Part shown: piece after piece, positions 12,741 to 25,378 of the stretch
Layout of the letters: each line of letters starts with the position of its first letter
How positions within the stretch are numbered: the stretch's first letter is position 1
Source: Beaufortia kweichowensis
Lineage: Eukaryota > Chordata > Actinopteri > Cypriniformes > Gastromyzontidae
NCBI GenBank assembly: GCA_019155185.1
Contig: CM032795.1
Coordinates: forward strand, 21,335,795-21,399,794
Direction: 5' to 3'
DNA length: 64,000 nucleotides
Notes under the pieces: generated by a model
Seen by the model: the letters and a program-made list of their open reading frames with translations, nothing else
What the model was told of the DNA's origin: nothing
The model's database searches: none
Made by a program: the position numbers and the translations under genes

Positions 12741-15017
12741 ATGCTGAAGTCTCTGAGCCGCGCCGTTCAGCTCGCAGCCCGCGTGTCCAGCCGAAGCGCC
12801 GCTGCTCCGGTCACACCTGCAGTCCGGTCCGCTTTATATCCCAGCAGAACCTTCGCCAGATCCATCTGGATGATGAGCAGTAACAGTAACAGGCCGAGGC
12901 TGCTGACATCTAAAGCGTTTCTGCCGCAGGTCTCGTGCGGCTGCGGATCTCTCCACACTGAAGGTATTATTCATGTTATCACGTAAATACTGGTATTATG
13001 TAAATAGTTATTCATTAACATTGTATGTTTAAAAGGTACCATGATATTATGTCTGATACAACAATACTTGTTTCAGGAGAAATATTCTGAGCTTATTATT
13101 GTATGTTCTGTATTAAACTAAAATGACTAATTAATTAAACTGTAATTAAGTAAACTAGTGTATGTTTGTAGGTAAATAGCTTCAAGATTTCTACAGTTAA
13201 CTTTAAAAATAATAATTCATGGCATTAGAGGTGATATCATATCCTGATGGTAATGATTGTCTTCTGCTCACCATGTGGCAGGTATCAGAGGTCAGGTTAG
13301 ATGGGTTTCATTTAAAACAAGTGACCTTGAGAAGCAGTAATGTCAGGTGGAGGTAGAGGAGAATGGAATCGGCTCTGTTCACGATGAGACAATGTACAAA
13401 CAAATGAGAAATATTGGGCTTTATTGGAAACAAGAAAATCTGACCTGAGCTTTAACCTACTGAACAAAACTTGTGCTACTCACAGTCTTTTAATCACAGC
13501 AGACACATTTAACTAATGTAAATGTTTGCTTCTGTCTTTTAGGTGATAAAGCATTTGCAGAGTTTCTCACAGATGAAATCAAAGAGGAGAAAAAAATTCA
13601 AAAGAGCAAAAATCTTCCTAAAATGTCCGGTGGCTGGGAGCTGGAACTGAACGGGACAGAAGCCAAACTCATCCGATCCATCTCTGGAGAAAAGTGAGAA
13701 TGTGTTTTATTACTGCTGTTCAGAATTCTGTATTAATTCAGACCAATGTTATTAATTATGCTAATCACATCCTAAACGTTTTACATCTTATAGAATGTCT
13801 ATAATAACGAGCAAATGTTTTATTATTTATTCACCCTTATGTCCTTTTAAACCTGTATGTGACTCTTTCTTCAGTGTAACACAAAAGAAGATATTTGGAG
13901 AAATGTTTCAGTGGTTTTGTGTTCATACAATTGAAGTCAATGGGGCTCAATGTTGTTTGATTAAAAACAATTATCAAAATATCTTTTTTGTGTTCTGCAG
14001 AAGAACAAAAGTCATGCAGGTTTGACATGACATTAGAATAAGTAACCCTTTAGATTCATCGCTATCTTTACCAGTACAGTAAAACTGAGCTTTTCAACTA
14101 TCTATTTTATATTTCATCAGAGTAATCTAATGAACCATGAGATGTTTGTGTTCTGCAGAATCACAATCACCTTTAATGTGAACAACAGTATTCCACCTCA
14201 GCTGGAGGACGAGCCTGAACAGGGACAGAAGGGACAAGAGAATGAGGTTTCACTTCATTCATTTATATTGTACTAAAATCACTGTGAGGTTGATGATATT
14301 TTGATTTAAAAACCATGTTTGTATATTTAATATAATTTATAATCTGTAATGCTGCTATATGTGCTATAACACAAAGTACAAGATACATACATTCAAAATT
14401 GCTCTATCGTTCACTTTGTCATTTCATGTTATTTATACGTTTTAATTGCTTGTTTTGTAGCCTGATATTGTCTCGACACCCAACTTTGTAGTGGAGGTGA
14501 CTAAACAGGGGGCGTCCAATTCACTCGTGTTTGACTGTCATTTCCCTGAGGATGAGGTGAGTTACCACGGGAAACGTTCTCTTTAAACGCATGTCAGTTT
14601 TCTCTCTGAAGTCTTATTCAAGCGCTGGATATCATATCCAAAGCTTTTTGTCTCTGAGCAGACTGCTCACGGTGACGCCGAGGAGGAGAGCGACATCTTT
14701 GCCATCCGTGAGGTCAGTTTCCAGCCAGAGGGAGATTCAGACTGGAAGGAAACCAGTTACACGCTCAACACAGACTCTCTGGACTGGGTAAGACACACGT
14801 GAGCTTAAACTAGAAGGCCACAAATGCACTTCAGACATGTGACCTTTAACCCCTCTGACTCTCTTAGGCATTATATGATCATTTGATGGACTTCTTGTCT
14901 GACCGGGGTGTTGACAACGCGTTTGCTGATGAACTCATTGAGCTGAGCACAGCGCTGGAACATCAGGAGTACATCAAGTTTCTGGAAGACCTTGGCAGTT
15001 TCATCAAGTGCAAATAA
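12741..15017 (+). CDS. c1qbp: Complement C1q-binding protein p32 / gC1qR, mitochondrial (6 exons)
   Basis: Acidic trimeric MAM33-family protein of the mitochondrial matrix, needed for mitochondrial translation and also known as a binding partner of C1q and many other ligands. Exons: 12741-12963, 13543-13693, 14159-14246, 14461-14556, 14662-14787, 14868-15017; 834 nt, 277 aa (human 282). Residues 1 to about 70 are Arg/Ser/Ala-rich without acidic residues, typical of a cleaved mitochondrial presequence. Mature part begins near LHTEGDKAFAEFLTDEI; conserved segments include SGGWELELNGTEAKL, FVVEVTKQG, an acidic DEPEQGQKGQENE loop and the C-terminal YIKFLEDLGSFIK. The first ATG after the promoter island was chosen because it begins the presequence. 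Convergent with rpain, as in human. The second intron hosts a fold-back repeat. Confidence 0.96.
13795..14035. repeat. Fold-back dispersed repeat in c1qbp intron 2
   Basis: CACAAAAGAAGATATTT near 13880 is mirrored by AAATATCTTTTTTGTGTTCTG near 13978, with TTCACCCTTATGTCC at the left and AAAAGTCATGCAGGTTTGACATGAC-like sequence at the right. This is the common cyprinid hAT-like fold-back family seen again at 44640, 47753 and 56665. It is non-coding. Confidence 0.6.
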
Positions 15018-15093
15018 TTCCTGTTTTGTAGTCTAGATTTATTGAAGGCTTTGCAATACTTCAGGTTCATGTGGGTCTCTAATGTGGCAACAC

Positions 15094-15099
15094 AATAAA
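15094..15099 (+). terminator. Polyadenylation signal of c1qbp
   Basis: AATAAA 77 bases after the c1qbp stop codon. A second hexamer at 15300-15305 could serve a longer form. Confidence 0.55.
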
Positions 15100-15104
15100 C
15101 AAGT

Positions 15105-15600
15105 GTTTTGTATTTAATTTATATTATTTTTCCAAGTTATGTAAACAGGTTACAGTTTCATGTCATTGCAGAGGTTTACAGGTCTTGACGTAGTCAAGCA
15201 TTTCACTTACATCTTACAAACCTAACATTCATTAGAAATTAAACATTACTAAAGATATCAGTAAACATGTATATTCTGTATCTGACATTTTCTCTTTTCA
15301 ATAAAAATGATTCATTTACCCTTTTTGCAGTCTTATTTTAAAAAAAAAAAAAACTTTATATAACAAGTTACAAGAAATAGATTACTTTATAAAAACACAG
15401 TTTGATTGTGGGTCATACAATATGACAAAGACATGTTTAATGGCATTGAGAAGACTTGAGAAGTTTTATTATTAGTATTGTGTGGTAAATGCCATTTTTA
15501 TAGCACTAAAACAATTTTAAATAATTCAGCAGTCAAATCTAGGTCTGGCCCTGCTTTGTCATTCTTGTGCATTTAGACCCAAATAAAGGTAGTCGAGGCT
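15105..15600. other. Spacer between convergent c1qbp and rpain
   Basis: AT-rich sequence with a poly-A run near 15340. Apart from the alternative c1qbp polyadenylation signal nothing is recognisable. Confidence 0.45.
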
Positions 15601-15617
15601 AAATATTAAAATAAGTC

Positions 15618-15623
15618 TTTATT
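15618..15623 (-). terminator. Candidate polyadenylation signal of rpain
   Basis: AATAAA on the minus strand about 70 bases past the rpain stop codon (15691-15693). Confidence 0.5.
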
Positions 15624-15690
15624 ATTTCACAGAAATAGATCTCAAAACATTTAAAAACATCCACTGCTCCTTTTCCATGTCGATGAACGC

Positions 15691-17160
15691 TCACAGGACA
15701 ACAGAAAGATAATCGCACACCTACAAACAAAAGAAAACGTTTAATATTCATGCATGGCCATTGTTTTACAGATCACGTTAGAAAATATTGAACCTATAAC
15801 AAGGTTGAACCAAATTTGACTATATGACATGCACACATACATTACAGCTAAGCATAAGGTTTGGTGAACCGTCTGTGTTCATGGCCATCGAGAAGGTGGG
15901 TCTGTGAAGACATTCCTCCATGTGCTCCGTGACTCGTCTCTCTAGAAGATTCTGTAACACATCTGATGTAACATTCCTGCCCTGTGAAGACAGAAATGGA
16001 ACCTCAGCGTAACATTTCAGAAGTATTTCTTTCTGTTAACATGGATTTATTGTAACAATCTTACAATTGTGTTGATGTAAAGACCGCACGGACATGATGT
16101 AAAATGACTGTTTATCGTCAGATTATTCCTGTGAAATAGAGAATCATAAAGAGCATGTTATATCACAGTTGTCGGATGATGATGATGATGATTTTATGAT
16201 GAAGACTTACACATGACACAGTGGACATATGATCTCTTCTGTCTGCTCCATTCTTTCCAACACGGAGTTTAAATAATGTTCTTCATACTGAATGTTGTTG
16301 TGATATTCCTCCAGGATGGAGAGCTCTGAAGATAGATCAACATCTTTGTTATCGTTAGCCTTTTCTCATGCTTATTTAATTGAATATAACAAGGTTTACA
16401 AGAACCCTGATGTCATGACAGAACAAAGGCAACTGAATGTCTCCTAATATTTGTAAGTCGTTTTGGATAAAAGCGTCAGCTAAATGCATAAATGTAAATG
16501 AATGTGTAAATGTTGGTAAAACCTTGTGCTATGAGCTCCTGCTGAATCTCCTCAAACGCAGACAGTTCATCATACTCCTGCTGGGCAGAATACACCTGTG
16601 AAGTAAAGCAAATGGGAAAGTATAAAGTTAATTTACTCATGTCACAGCTCTCAAATCTGATCTGCATGTCTGTATATTCAAACTGTTCCTTTAGGATTTA
16701 ATGTAAACACCTCTGTGATGCCTTGTCCATTCCACAGTGATGGAAGACCGTTGCTGGAGGACTGAAGGGCGCTCCACTCCTCCTCCATCACCTCCTGCAC
16801 CAGACTGGGAGAACCAGAGCCGTCTCCCATCTGACGAAACTTCTCCAGTAACCTGGACCTGCTGTTCTTTAACCTCTCCACACAACGCTGAGGATATACA
16901 GAGCACATGTTTACATTACATTAATATTAATTTGGATCTTTTATAATAGCAAAGTCTTATCCAAGACGGTATTTTATTCTAGTTATGAGTTTATTATCTC
17001 CTGTAGTGAACTGCATGTGGATATGAAATGGAATAGCTACTAAATGGAGTCTGGATGAATTTAATGAATAATAAAGCCGGATTTTTACCTTTCTGTAAGT
17101 CTCTTTCCATGGCGGAGTTGTGCCTTTATACATAGATCTGTGTCTCTGTACCGCATCCAT
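15691..17160 (-). CDS. rpain: RPA-interacting protein (7 exons)
   Basis: Carrier that binds replication protein A and mediates its nuclear import (established for RPAIN/RIP). Exons in transcript order: 17160-17089, 16887-16711, 16595-16523, 16325-16211, 16128-16065, 15981-15841, 15720-15691; 672 nt, 223 aa (human 219). Conserved blocks: PPWKETYRKRCVERLKNSR near the N-terminus (RPA-binding/basic region), LVQEVMEEEWSALQS, FEEIQQELIAQE, and a C-terminal zinc-finger region with ICPLCHV, CPCG and CNVCDYLSVVL. An in-frame ATG 20 codons upstream (17218-17220) exists; 17158-17160 was chosen because MDAVQRHRSMYKG aligns with the mammalian N-terminus. The last exon encodes only nine residues plus stop. 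Tail-to-tail with c1qbp, as in human 17p13. Confidence 0.93.
16428..16505 (+). repeat. tRNA-type SINE tail in rpain intron
   Basis: Contains TTTGGATAAAAGCGTCAGCT followed by AAATGCATAAATGTAAATG, the widely shared 3' tail of cyprinid SINEs. The same sequence occurs inverted at 37288-37350, including the shared TCTCCTAATATTTGT stretch. Confidence 0.75.
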
Positions 17161-17253
17161 GTTCGGGACGATTAATGATGTAAAACTCGAGCAGCAGTAC
17201 TCAACACTTAAAAACACCAAAACTTACGGCTGGTGGTCAATCAAGCACTTTTA

Positions 17254-17286
17254 CACTTCCGCCGGCGTCACTGACACCCGGAAGTG
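17254..17286. promoter_or_regulatory. rpain promoter: facing ETS sites
   Basis: CACTTCCG (17254-17261) and CCGGAAGTG (17278-17286) form a head-to-head pair of ETS/GABP-type sites about 95-125 bases upstream of the rpain ATG in a short CpG-rich patch. This is typical of TATA-less housekeeping promoters. Confidence 0.55.
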
Positions 17287-17299
17287 ATATCGAGGGGCG

Positions 17300-18000
17300 T
17301 GGAATTCGTAGTCCGGAACCTCTGAGATTAACTTTATAATAAATGTATTGTTTTAATCTTTTGAAATTAAGGTAGTTATGATTTAGAAAAAATAGAATTT
17401 CAATCATTTAAAAAAATAAATAAATTATGTTTTCGTTTTTGTGATAGAAATTACTAGCTAGTTTGCTTACAAAAAGACAAAATATATATTTTTTAATATA
17501 CTTTTTAAAATATAATTTTAAAATGTATTTTTACTTTTAGAAAATTAAATAAATATAGGCCTTGTTTTATTGACCTTATTTTTGATTATTTTTTAAATTT
17601 GGGGCTGTATGTCTATAGTTGTCTGGATTTTTGTGTATTCAGTTATGTTCTTGCACAATTTATATTTGCTTCTATAAAGTTTTTGTTTATTTAAAAAAAA
17701 GATTGAATCTTAAAATAAAATAGCATTTTTGCACATTTTGCTTCTATAAAGTTATTGTTGATTGTTCCTATATATGAAATCAGGTCATTAACTAATCAAA
17801 CGAAACGTTACTAATAATAGCTGCCCAATAATCCAACATGCTCCAGCAGCAGATCAATAGTTGGATCACTTACATTATTAAATAGTGGAGGAGCCTCCAA
17901 CAACTCACTACTAACTAACTAACTTAACCAGATAGTTTTGATCATTTTTATCACCACACACGTTTGATCTTTGACCCGAGGTGTGGCTTGAACCCTTCAC
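17300..18000. other. AT-rich spacer and 5' flank of mlxipl
   Basis: No open frame or known element. The last 80 bases before 18001 are less AT-rich and probably form the mlxipl 5' UTR; a TGA at 17989-17991 is in frame with ATG 18001, so that frame cannot extend further upstream in this exon. No convincing TATA box or ChoRE was found. Confidence 0.45.
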
Positions 18001-21000
18001 ATGGCACTGCTCTCCTGCACCGCATTACCATCTGGAGACTCAAGAATAACAGCTGAGATGGCAAAGGCTGAATACTCTGACACTGCTGAGCCCAATCAGA
18101 TAGCTCACGATACAGAGTCCGATTCGGATCCGGACGATCATTTGCCTTGTGTGGACCCCGGTGCGGGATTCGGGTCGGTCCGGCGGACTCAGGTGATCCA
18201 CAGCGGTCACTTCATGGTGTCGTCGCCTCACAGTGACTCAATCAGGAGGAGAAGCGCAGCTCTTTATCACGATGATCGGTATCGTGTTGACAGTGTTAAT
18301 AAGCCGGGCTGTCAGACGTACAGGTTCGGTCCATTCAGCTCCAGATGTCTCAGTATTGACCCGACACTCACTCGCCTGTTTGAATGCATGACGCTGGCGT
18401 ACAGGTAAACTTACATGATTCCTATTGCAGTGTGTGCAAAACTATAGCAAACATTCAAGCTTCTGTTACTTTACAATTTAAACTACAAAAAAACCTTTAG
18501 TATTTACCATAGTAACCATTGTAAAATACATGTAGTCCTAGATACTGGTGTTTTTAATCTTTTTATGGTAAATATTACAGTATACTGCAGTTTTATTTAT
18601 AGTTTATTAATTCACTGTTTAATACTACAGATGACTATAGCATACATTAAAAAGTATAAATGTACTATAGTAAGTACTGAAAAATACTACAGTAGTTTTT
18701 TTCTTTCGCAATAAATTATAAACTTACTCAAATTGACTTCATATGGGGTGGTTTCAGGGTTTAGATTAATCCAGGACTAGGCCTTAGTTAAATTAGGACA
18801 ATTAAGTAGTGTTAACAAGCATACTTTACTGGTGTTAATCTTAAAACAAGCCAATATGTATATATATGTATATAAAATATGTTATTTTCAGTTCAGAGAG
18901 CTCAAAAATGCATTTTAGTCTGGGACTAAAGTTAACGGGCCGGTAATGTTTGTTTAACTTAAATAAACTATTTGGAGTTTATGTGCATTCAGTTTTGAGC
19001 ATTTGCTTTTACAAAGTTTTGTTGGTTGGTTTGTTTTTTATGTGTCTATAAATTTTATAATGTGCAATTAAAAATTCAAATAAAATTGACGTTGAATCCC
19101 TTAAATAATATTCATTTTAAAACATTACTAAACCGGAGTACTGCTGTAGGATATTGTCCTTTGCAAAACACTTTTAAGTAAATCTATATTTTTTTATAGG
19201 CAAAACAAGCAGTACTTAATATATAACAGGTCTTTTGTCTATACAAATATATAACTAACTGTATATGAAAAAAAAACAAAGGTTTATGACGTTTGTTGAA
19301 TAGACATGAATGTTTTAGCGTAATGGTGTTAATGTAAGACAGTCGCTTTCAGAACACAGATCTTGTTTTCGAAACAGCTGTGAAATCTGGACTTTGACAG
19401 GAGTTGGAAAACAGACAAGGTGAGAGTTACAGAGTAACTGGGTTAGAGTAACTCCAGAGTCACTTTCTCCAAATAACACACTTTCTTTCCTAACCCACAA
19501 TATTACAACACAGACAGCGCTGTCTGACCAATAAATCATGCGATTATGAATGTCGCATTTATGATATTAGTGTGCTGATATAAACTGAGCTGTCCGGTTT
19601 GATCTGGACATGGCTGGTTTCATTGAAGGTTTGATGTCTGTGATGTAACGTCTGTAAACCTATGATATCTGCCTTATGCCGCTCACACCACAAGAGCACC
19701 GTCATCAGTCCCAAAACACTCATAACTCCAATTCATTTACATTTATGCATTTGACAGGAGCTGCAGAAACAATCCCACAATCCACATTGAGAACGTGACT
19801 CTCACAATCATAAGGGGGACACTCAACACCTGTCAGTCACCCCACCTGAAGTATTTACTTTTCAAAGGGCCTGTGTAGCTGTAGTTCAGATCTAGTGTCC
19901 CAGCAGGAGCGTGTAATGCAAAGAGAAACCATTCGCTCAATCAGTGATGTTCTTTTGCTCATGTTTTGTGTCATTTCAAGGCTTTTACCCATCATTCTCA
20001 CAGGGTTCTTAGCAACAGAATGAACCCAACACTTTCAGTGAACCTGTCTTGTGTTTTTAAGGTTAACTACACTACAGCAGACAGTAGATGGTGTAAAGTG
20101 CCGTCTGTATATCGGCGCATTAGACTGATGAATTCATTCCATCTGTACACACAGGTCACAGTGTCTGTCTCATTACTGATGGACAAATGAACAAACATGT
20201 TTTACAGGGGAAAGGACAATTCCACCACCGTTCTGACTCAAGTCTCAAACAAATGTCCTGTGGGTTTCATTTAATGCATTTGTTTGTGTTGTTCATCTAC
20301 TCTACTTGGCTGGTTATTTTTATTAATGTAACTTATGGAGGTTTGCATTTTTGATGTGAAGTAATGTTTGTGTTTCTTCACAGTGGGAAAATTGTCTCTC
20401 CAAAGTGGAAGTCTTTCAAAGGATTGCGGTTACTGTGGAGGGATAAAATTCGTCTGAATAATGGCATCTGGAGAGCCTGGTTCATTCAGTGTAAGACTGA
20501 TTCACTCAGGTTAACCACTGTAACAGATTAGTTGTTTGTTCATATCCATAATGAGCTGATGTCTGGAAAAGATGTCCATGTAAATCAAATCTGTGTTTCA
20601 CACAACTACAGCTTTATAAAGAACACAAATATGGATATTTGTATGTTAAATCAAGTGAAACTGCATACTGCAAATCTTGTGTTGCTGTCAGATTCAGGAT
20701 TTTCCCTAATGCACAATAAAAAATGAAAATACTTACATTCACAGGAATTAGGCCAAGACATTTCTAGCAATAAGAATATGATGATGATTTGGAAGTTGGT
20801 TCTTTTGACCTGTTCCCTAAAACCATATAGCAGCACAACCTCACATCATAGCAGCAAGTTTTGCATGTTGAAGCATTATTTACACATACTATAAAATAAT
20901 ATTCTTAAGAAAAAACATTTCTCTAATTGTACTTGCACTGGTTTGTGTTCTCTTTGTATGGCAGATGTGGAGAAAAGGAAGAACCCCGTGTGTGGATTTG

Positions 21001-24000
21001 TCACTCCTCTGGACGGATCAGAGGCGGATGCCCACCGCAAACCTGAGGTGAAATGGCAAATAATACCATCTGTGAATCTATAACTTCAATCTTTAATATC
21101 AATCAACAGCTATGTGTGTCTGCATTTTGTGGCACTTATTAAGACAAAGTGCATGTTGATGTTCTCAGGCGATTGTTCTGGAAGGCAGCTACTGGAAGAG
21201 ACGGATAGAGGTCGTCATCAAAGAATATCACAAATGGAGGATTTACTATAAGAAAAGAGTGAGTGTGTAGAAGTGAGAAGTATACAAAAAATATTCTGAA
21301 TATCTTTATCACCACGTTGAAGTGTTGAATTGAATTTTATTTATTTTGAATTATATTTTAAGACATTGCATCTTACATTTCTGTGTTTTTGTAGCTTCAG
21401 AAGAACAAAGACCTGCTGTCTATGCTACAGAAGGTAAGATGTGTAAAGCCGATGCTGTTCCTCTGTGTCTCTCGGCCGTAGCGCAGCTCTGTTAGCGGTC
21501 CAGTGGGATTATTGATCTTGTTCCGTAGTTTAGCAGTTCAGCTCATGTTTGCACTGCATTTCTATTAAAGTTTTCCCTACGTTTTTGAGTCTTCCAGCTG
21601 GCCAAAATATGAATAAGAATGACAGCGTAAGAAAAACGTGAGAAAACGCAAACACAAATTAACGTGCGTCACGGCTCTCGTATTTGTGAGAAAGCGAGTC
21701 ACTTAATGCCTTTGATGACAAAAGTGCTAATCTTCCCTTCTGTGCCATCAGGCGGTCAGAGAAATGCACATTCAGCCTGTTTAATCAAATCTGACCCACA
21801 TACAGCAAGATGGAGGAAATCTGCAGGACATTTTGTTTTTGGGAAAATGCTGTTTTAGGCCTGTGCAGGGTTGTGGATATGCATTAATGAAAATGTGTGT
21901 GTACTGTACTGATACAAATACACTGGTACTGAAAAATTACCACATTTATATACAATGGCATTAACATTGTATTTTAAGGTACTTAGATAAATAAGATTTT
22001 TTTTTGCATTTTGGCAAATGCATTGACAAATCATCATTTATTAGTTAAATATTTTGGTGCAAAAAAACTTTTTTGGTTTTACTGGTTTGTTGAACTGGTT
22101 TTAAAAGAGTTTTCATCTTATCAGGCTCGTAGACCATCTTAACCACATAAACCAGTTGACACCAACTGGAAAGACCTGTAGGGTTCTGTTGGGTTTAATG
22201 TTGGTCTGCAGTGTGTCAGTGTGCCAACTAGGAGGCGATTGGCTCTCAGACTCCACATGTGAGGGTGACATCACGATCTGGGTCAGGAACAAAAGCCGTC
22301 CGCCTCACTGATACGGTGAAGCCTGGAAATGAAAACATAATGGGTCAGACAGGAGATTTCTGCCTTTTTACACATTTCCGTTAAACTGCTGTCATTAAGA
22401 CCTCGCACGCAAGCATGGAGGTCCACATACATACACACACACCTGCTTTATTTCTGCTCACAAACACACAACACAACTAACGCTATAATTTGACACCCTT
22501 TGTGTGTAAGAAAAAAATAATAAAACATTGAACGTGGGTAGTTTTCAGGAAAGACGTAATCATTACCACTCTCGTGTGATTCTGGGTATCCCTATAAAGA
22601 TGTGGCCCGTGTGAAGCGTTAGTCCAACACTAGAGAAATCAGAAACGCAGGAGCTTTTCAGGTATAACGAGAACAGATCGGATTTGTCCCATAAAAGCTG
22701 TGAGTAAAATATCAGATCTGACTTTATTTTTGTGTTTGTGACTTTACTTTTTTAACTTGTGTTAAAGTTATACTAAGTTGTACCCTGTTTACTTTGTTAA
22801 TACCCGTTATGTTCATTGGTCTGTGTTATTCTAAAAAAAAAAGATATCCTATCAAAATATAATAACTTGCTCCGCCTCTGAAACATCACCTATAGGTTGC
22901 TCGGCCTATTAATTAATTTGACCCAATATTCAGATATGAAATGTTTTAGGATATTGTCGTAATGTAGCCTTTTTGTAATTTTAGACTTATTCTTCTATTG
23001 ATGTCTGTGTATGAGTGTAAAAACTAATTCATTTTTTTAAATATTAATTTTATATTGTTTTGTGTGTTTGCAATATCTAATAATTTTGAAATATGATTTG
23101 AGCCGCTGTTAAAAGTAAACGAATGTTATTATAAATAAATTGTGGTTTTAGATTTTCATGCATCCAACATTCATACTTTTTCAATCAATATTCAAATATT
23201 AAATCCCTTTTTAACATCAAAGTGTTTTATTGTACTCCATAGGGGCCTATCTGCAGGGCGGGTCTGGAAAAATGGAGCAATCAGATTTATCCAGAGCCTG
23301 AGTCGACATCAGAAGAAGTGCACATGTTTGATTTGGACTGTTTTCTGTCAGACATCTCAGACACGCTGTTCACTATGACCCAGAAGCCCAACCCTTGGAG
23401 CGGAGACCGCCAAAACAGTCAGTACTGCACAAGAAATTCTGAAAAAAAAACTCATTTACTGCCCTCATGGAAATTTCATTGACTTTAGAAATTGAGAATT
23501 TGGTGTTCATGTGATTTTATAAAACATATACAGGAAGGGCACCACACCCCAAAACAAGGAACTTTGATTGAATAAATGCACACAGACCTAGAAACAGAGC
23601 TGTGTAACACACTGTGATGATATATGTTTTCTTCTGTCATCTAAGCTTACACCAGTAATGCAGATATGATTCAGCCCGGCCTAACACCACTGCAGCCCAA
23701 CCTGGATGATCTGATGGACATCCCCGGTGAGTTTACTTTTATCTTTATGTCTGTCTCTGTTATACAGCCATTAATCTACTTTACATTTCATTTCATCTGT
23801 CTTTATCTGTCCTCAAACACCTCTGCTATAATGACCTGTAAAAAATATGAAATATAGTCATTTTTCTTACACCTAATATTGCTTTTCCTGTGTAGTTATA
23901 ATTCTGCATGAAATATAATAATTTCATGTAGGAATTAGATTTATTTGGGCAATCCCAGCATAATGGACGTTTTCAGTCAAAACTTGAAATGTAAATTTTC

Positions 24001-24403
24001 ACAGAATGTGTTTATTACCAATATATTGAATCATCTGTTTATATTTTTACCCAGTCCAGACATCAGAAAAATATCAGTCTATACACAAGTTATTTATTTT
24101 AAAAACTGGAAATATACATGCGTATACATGCACTAATCTCTATATTTGTTTCAAATAATATATATTAGCATTTTAACATTTCAGTAATATTGAGTTTTGA
24201 GTTTTAATTTAAATGATGATTATTAATAGCAGATCTATGAGTATTACTAACACACAGTACAGAGATTTTTAAGGGAAGTTCAAAAGTTTACTTGCAAAAT
24301 TAAGATGTTTTCATTTGATGTGGCTCATCGGGATGTAAATGTGAAAGAGCATCTGAGGTGACTAGAAGGACAGTGAATTAGTTTAACCCTTGTGTGTGTG
24401 TGC

Positions 24404-24486
<83 letters not shown>

Positions 24487-24600
24487 ATGTGTGTGTGTGT
24501 GTGCGCATGTGTGTGTGTGTGTGCGCTTGTGTGTGTGTGTGTGTGTGTGTGCATATGTGTGTGCATATGTGTGTGTGTGCATATGTGCGTGTATGTGCGC

Positions 24601-24635
<35 letters not shown>

Positions 24636-24653
24636 TGTGTGTGTGTGTGTGCA

Positions 24654-24685
<32 letters not shown>

Positions 24686-25338
24686 CGTGTATGTGTGTGT
24701 GTGTATGTGTGTGTGTGTGTGTGTATGTGTATGTAATGTGTGTGTGTGTATGCGCGCATGTGTGTGTGTGCACGCTGTGTGTAAGTGATGTGTGTAATGT
24801 ATGCGCGTGTGTCTGTGTTTGAATAGTGCATTGCCTCATCAGTCAAGGGTCAGTTTAAGTCACAGAGAGAAGGAGAGTGGAAGTTCATTAGAGTTCAGCA
24901 GCTGTGTGTGTGTGTGTGTATATGCGCGCATGTGTAAGTGCACGCGTGTGTAAGTGCGCGTGTGTGTGCGCGCGTGTGTGTGTCTTTTGAATGGTATTGC
25001 CTCATCAGTCAAGGGTCAGTTTAAGTCACAGAGAGAAGGAGAGTGGAAGTTCATTAGAGTTCATCAGCTGTGTGTGTGTGTGTGTGTAAGTTTAGCTAAT
25101 GTTTGTGATCATAAATCAGTCAAATCATATTTGACTTTTAATAAATGGTGTGAGGGTTACGTTTAGGGTTAATGTTAGAGGATAGGAAATACCATTAGCC
25201 TGATATGAAATGAATGAATGTCTATGGAATGACCTCACTAAGATAGTGTGTGTACATGCATATGACTGACCGTCATGTTCCTGGCAGTGACCACTGTGAT
25301 CAGCTGGCAGTACTTGAATCACGAGGCTCTGGGCACTT

Positions 25339-25378
<40 letters not shown>

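Noticed and set aside
24325..24846. Long open frames of His-Thr or Val-Cys repeats
   Set aside because: They arise from the GT/CA microsatellite on both strands; no family resembles them and no splice context supports them.
24821..25075. Direct repeats resembling a CRISPR array
   Set aside because: Only two long units separated by GT repeats in a vertebrate intron; no array structure.
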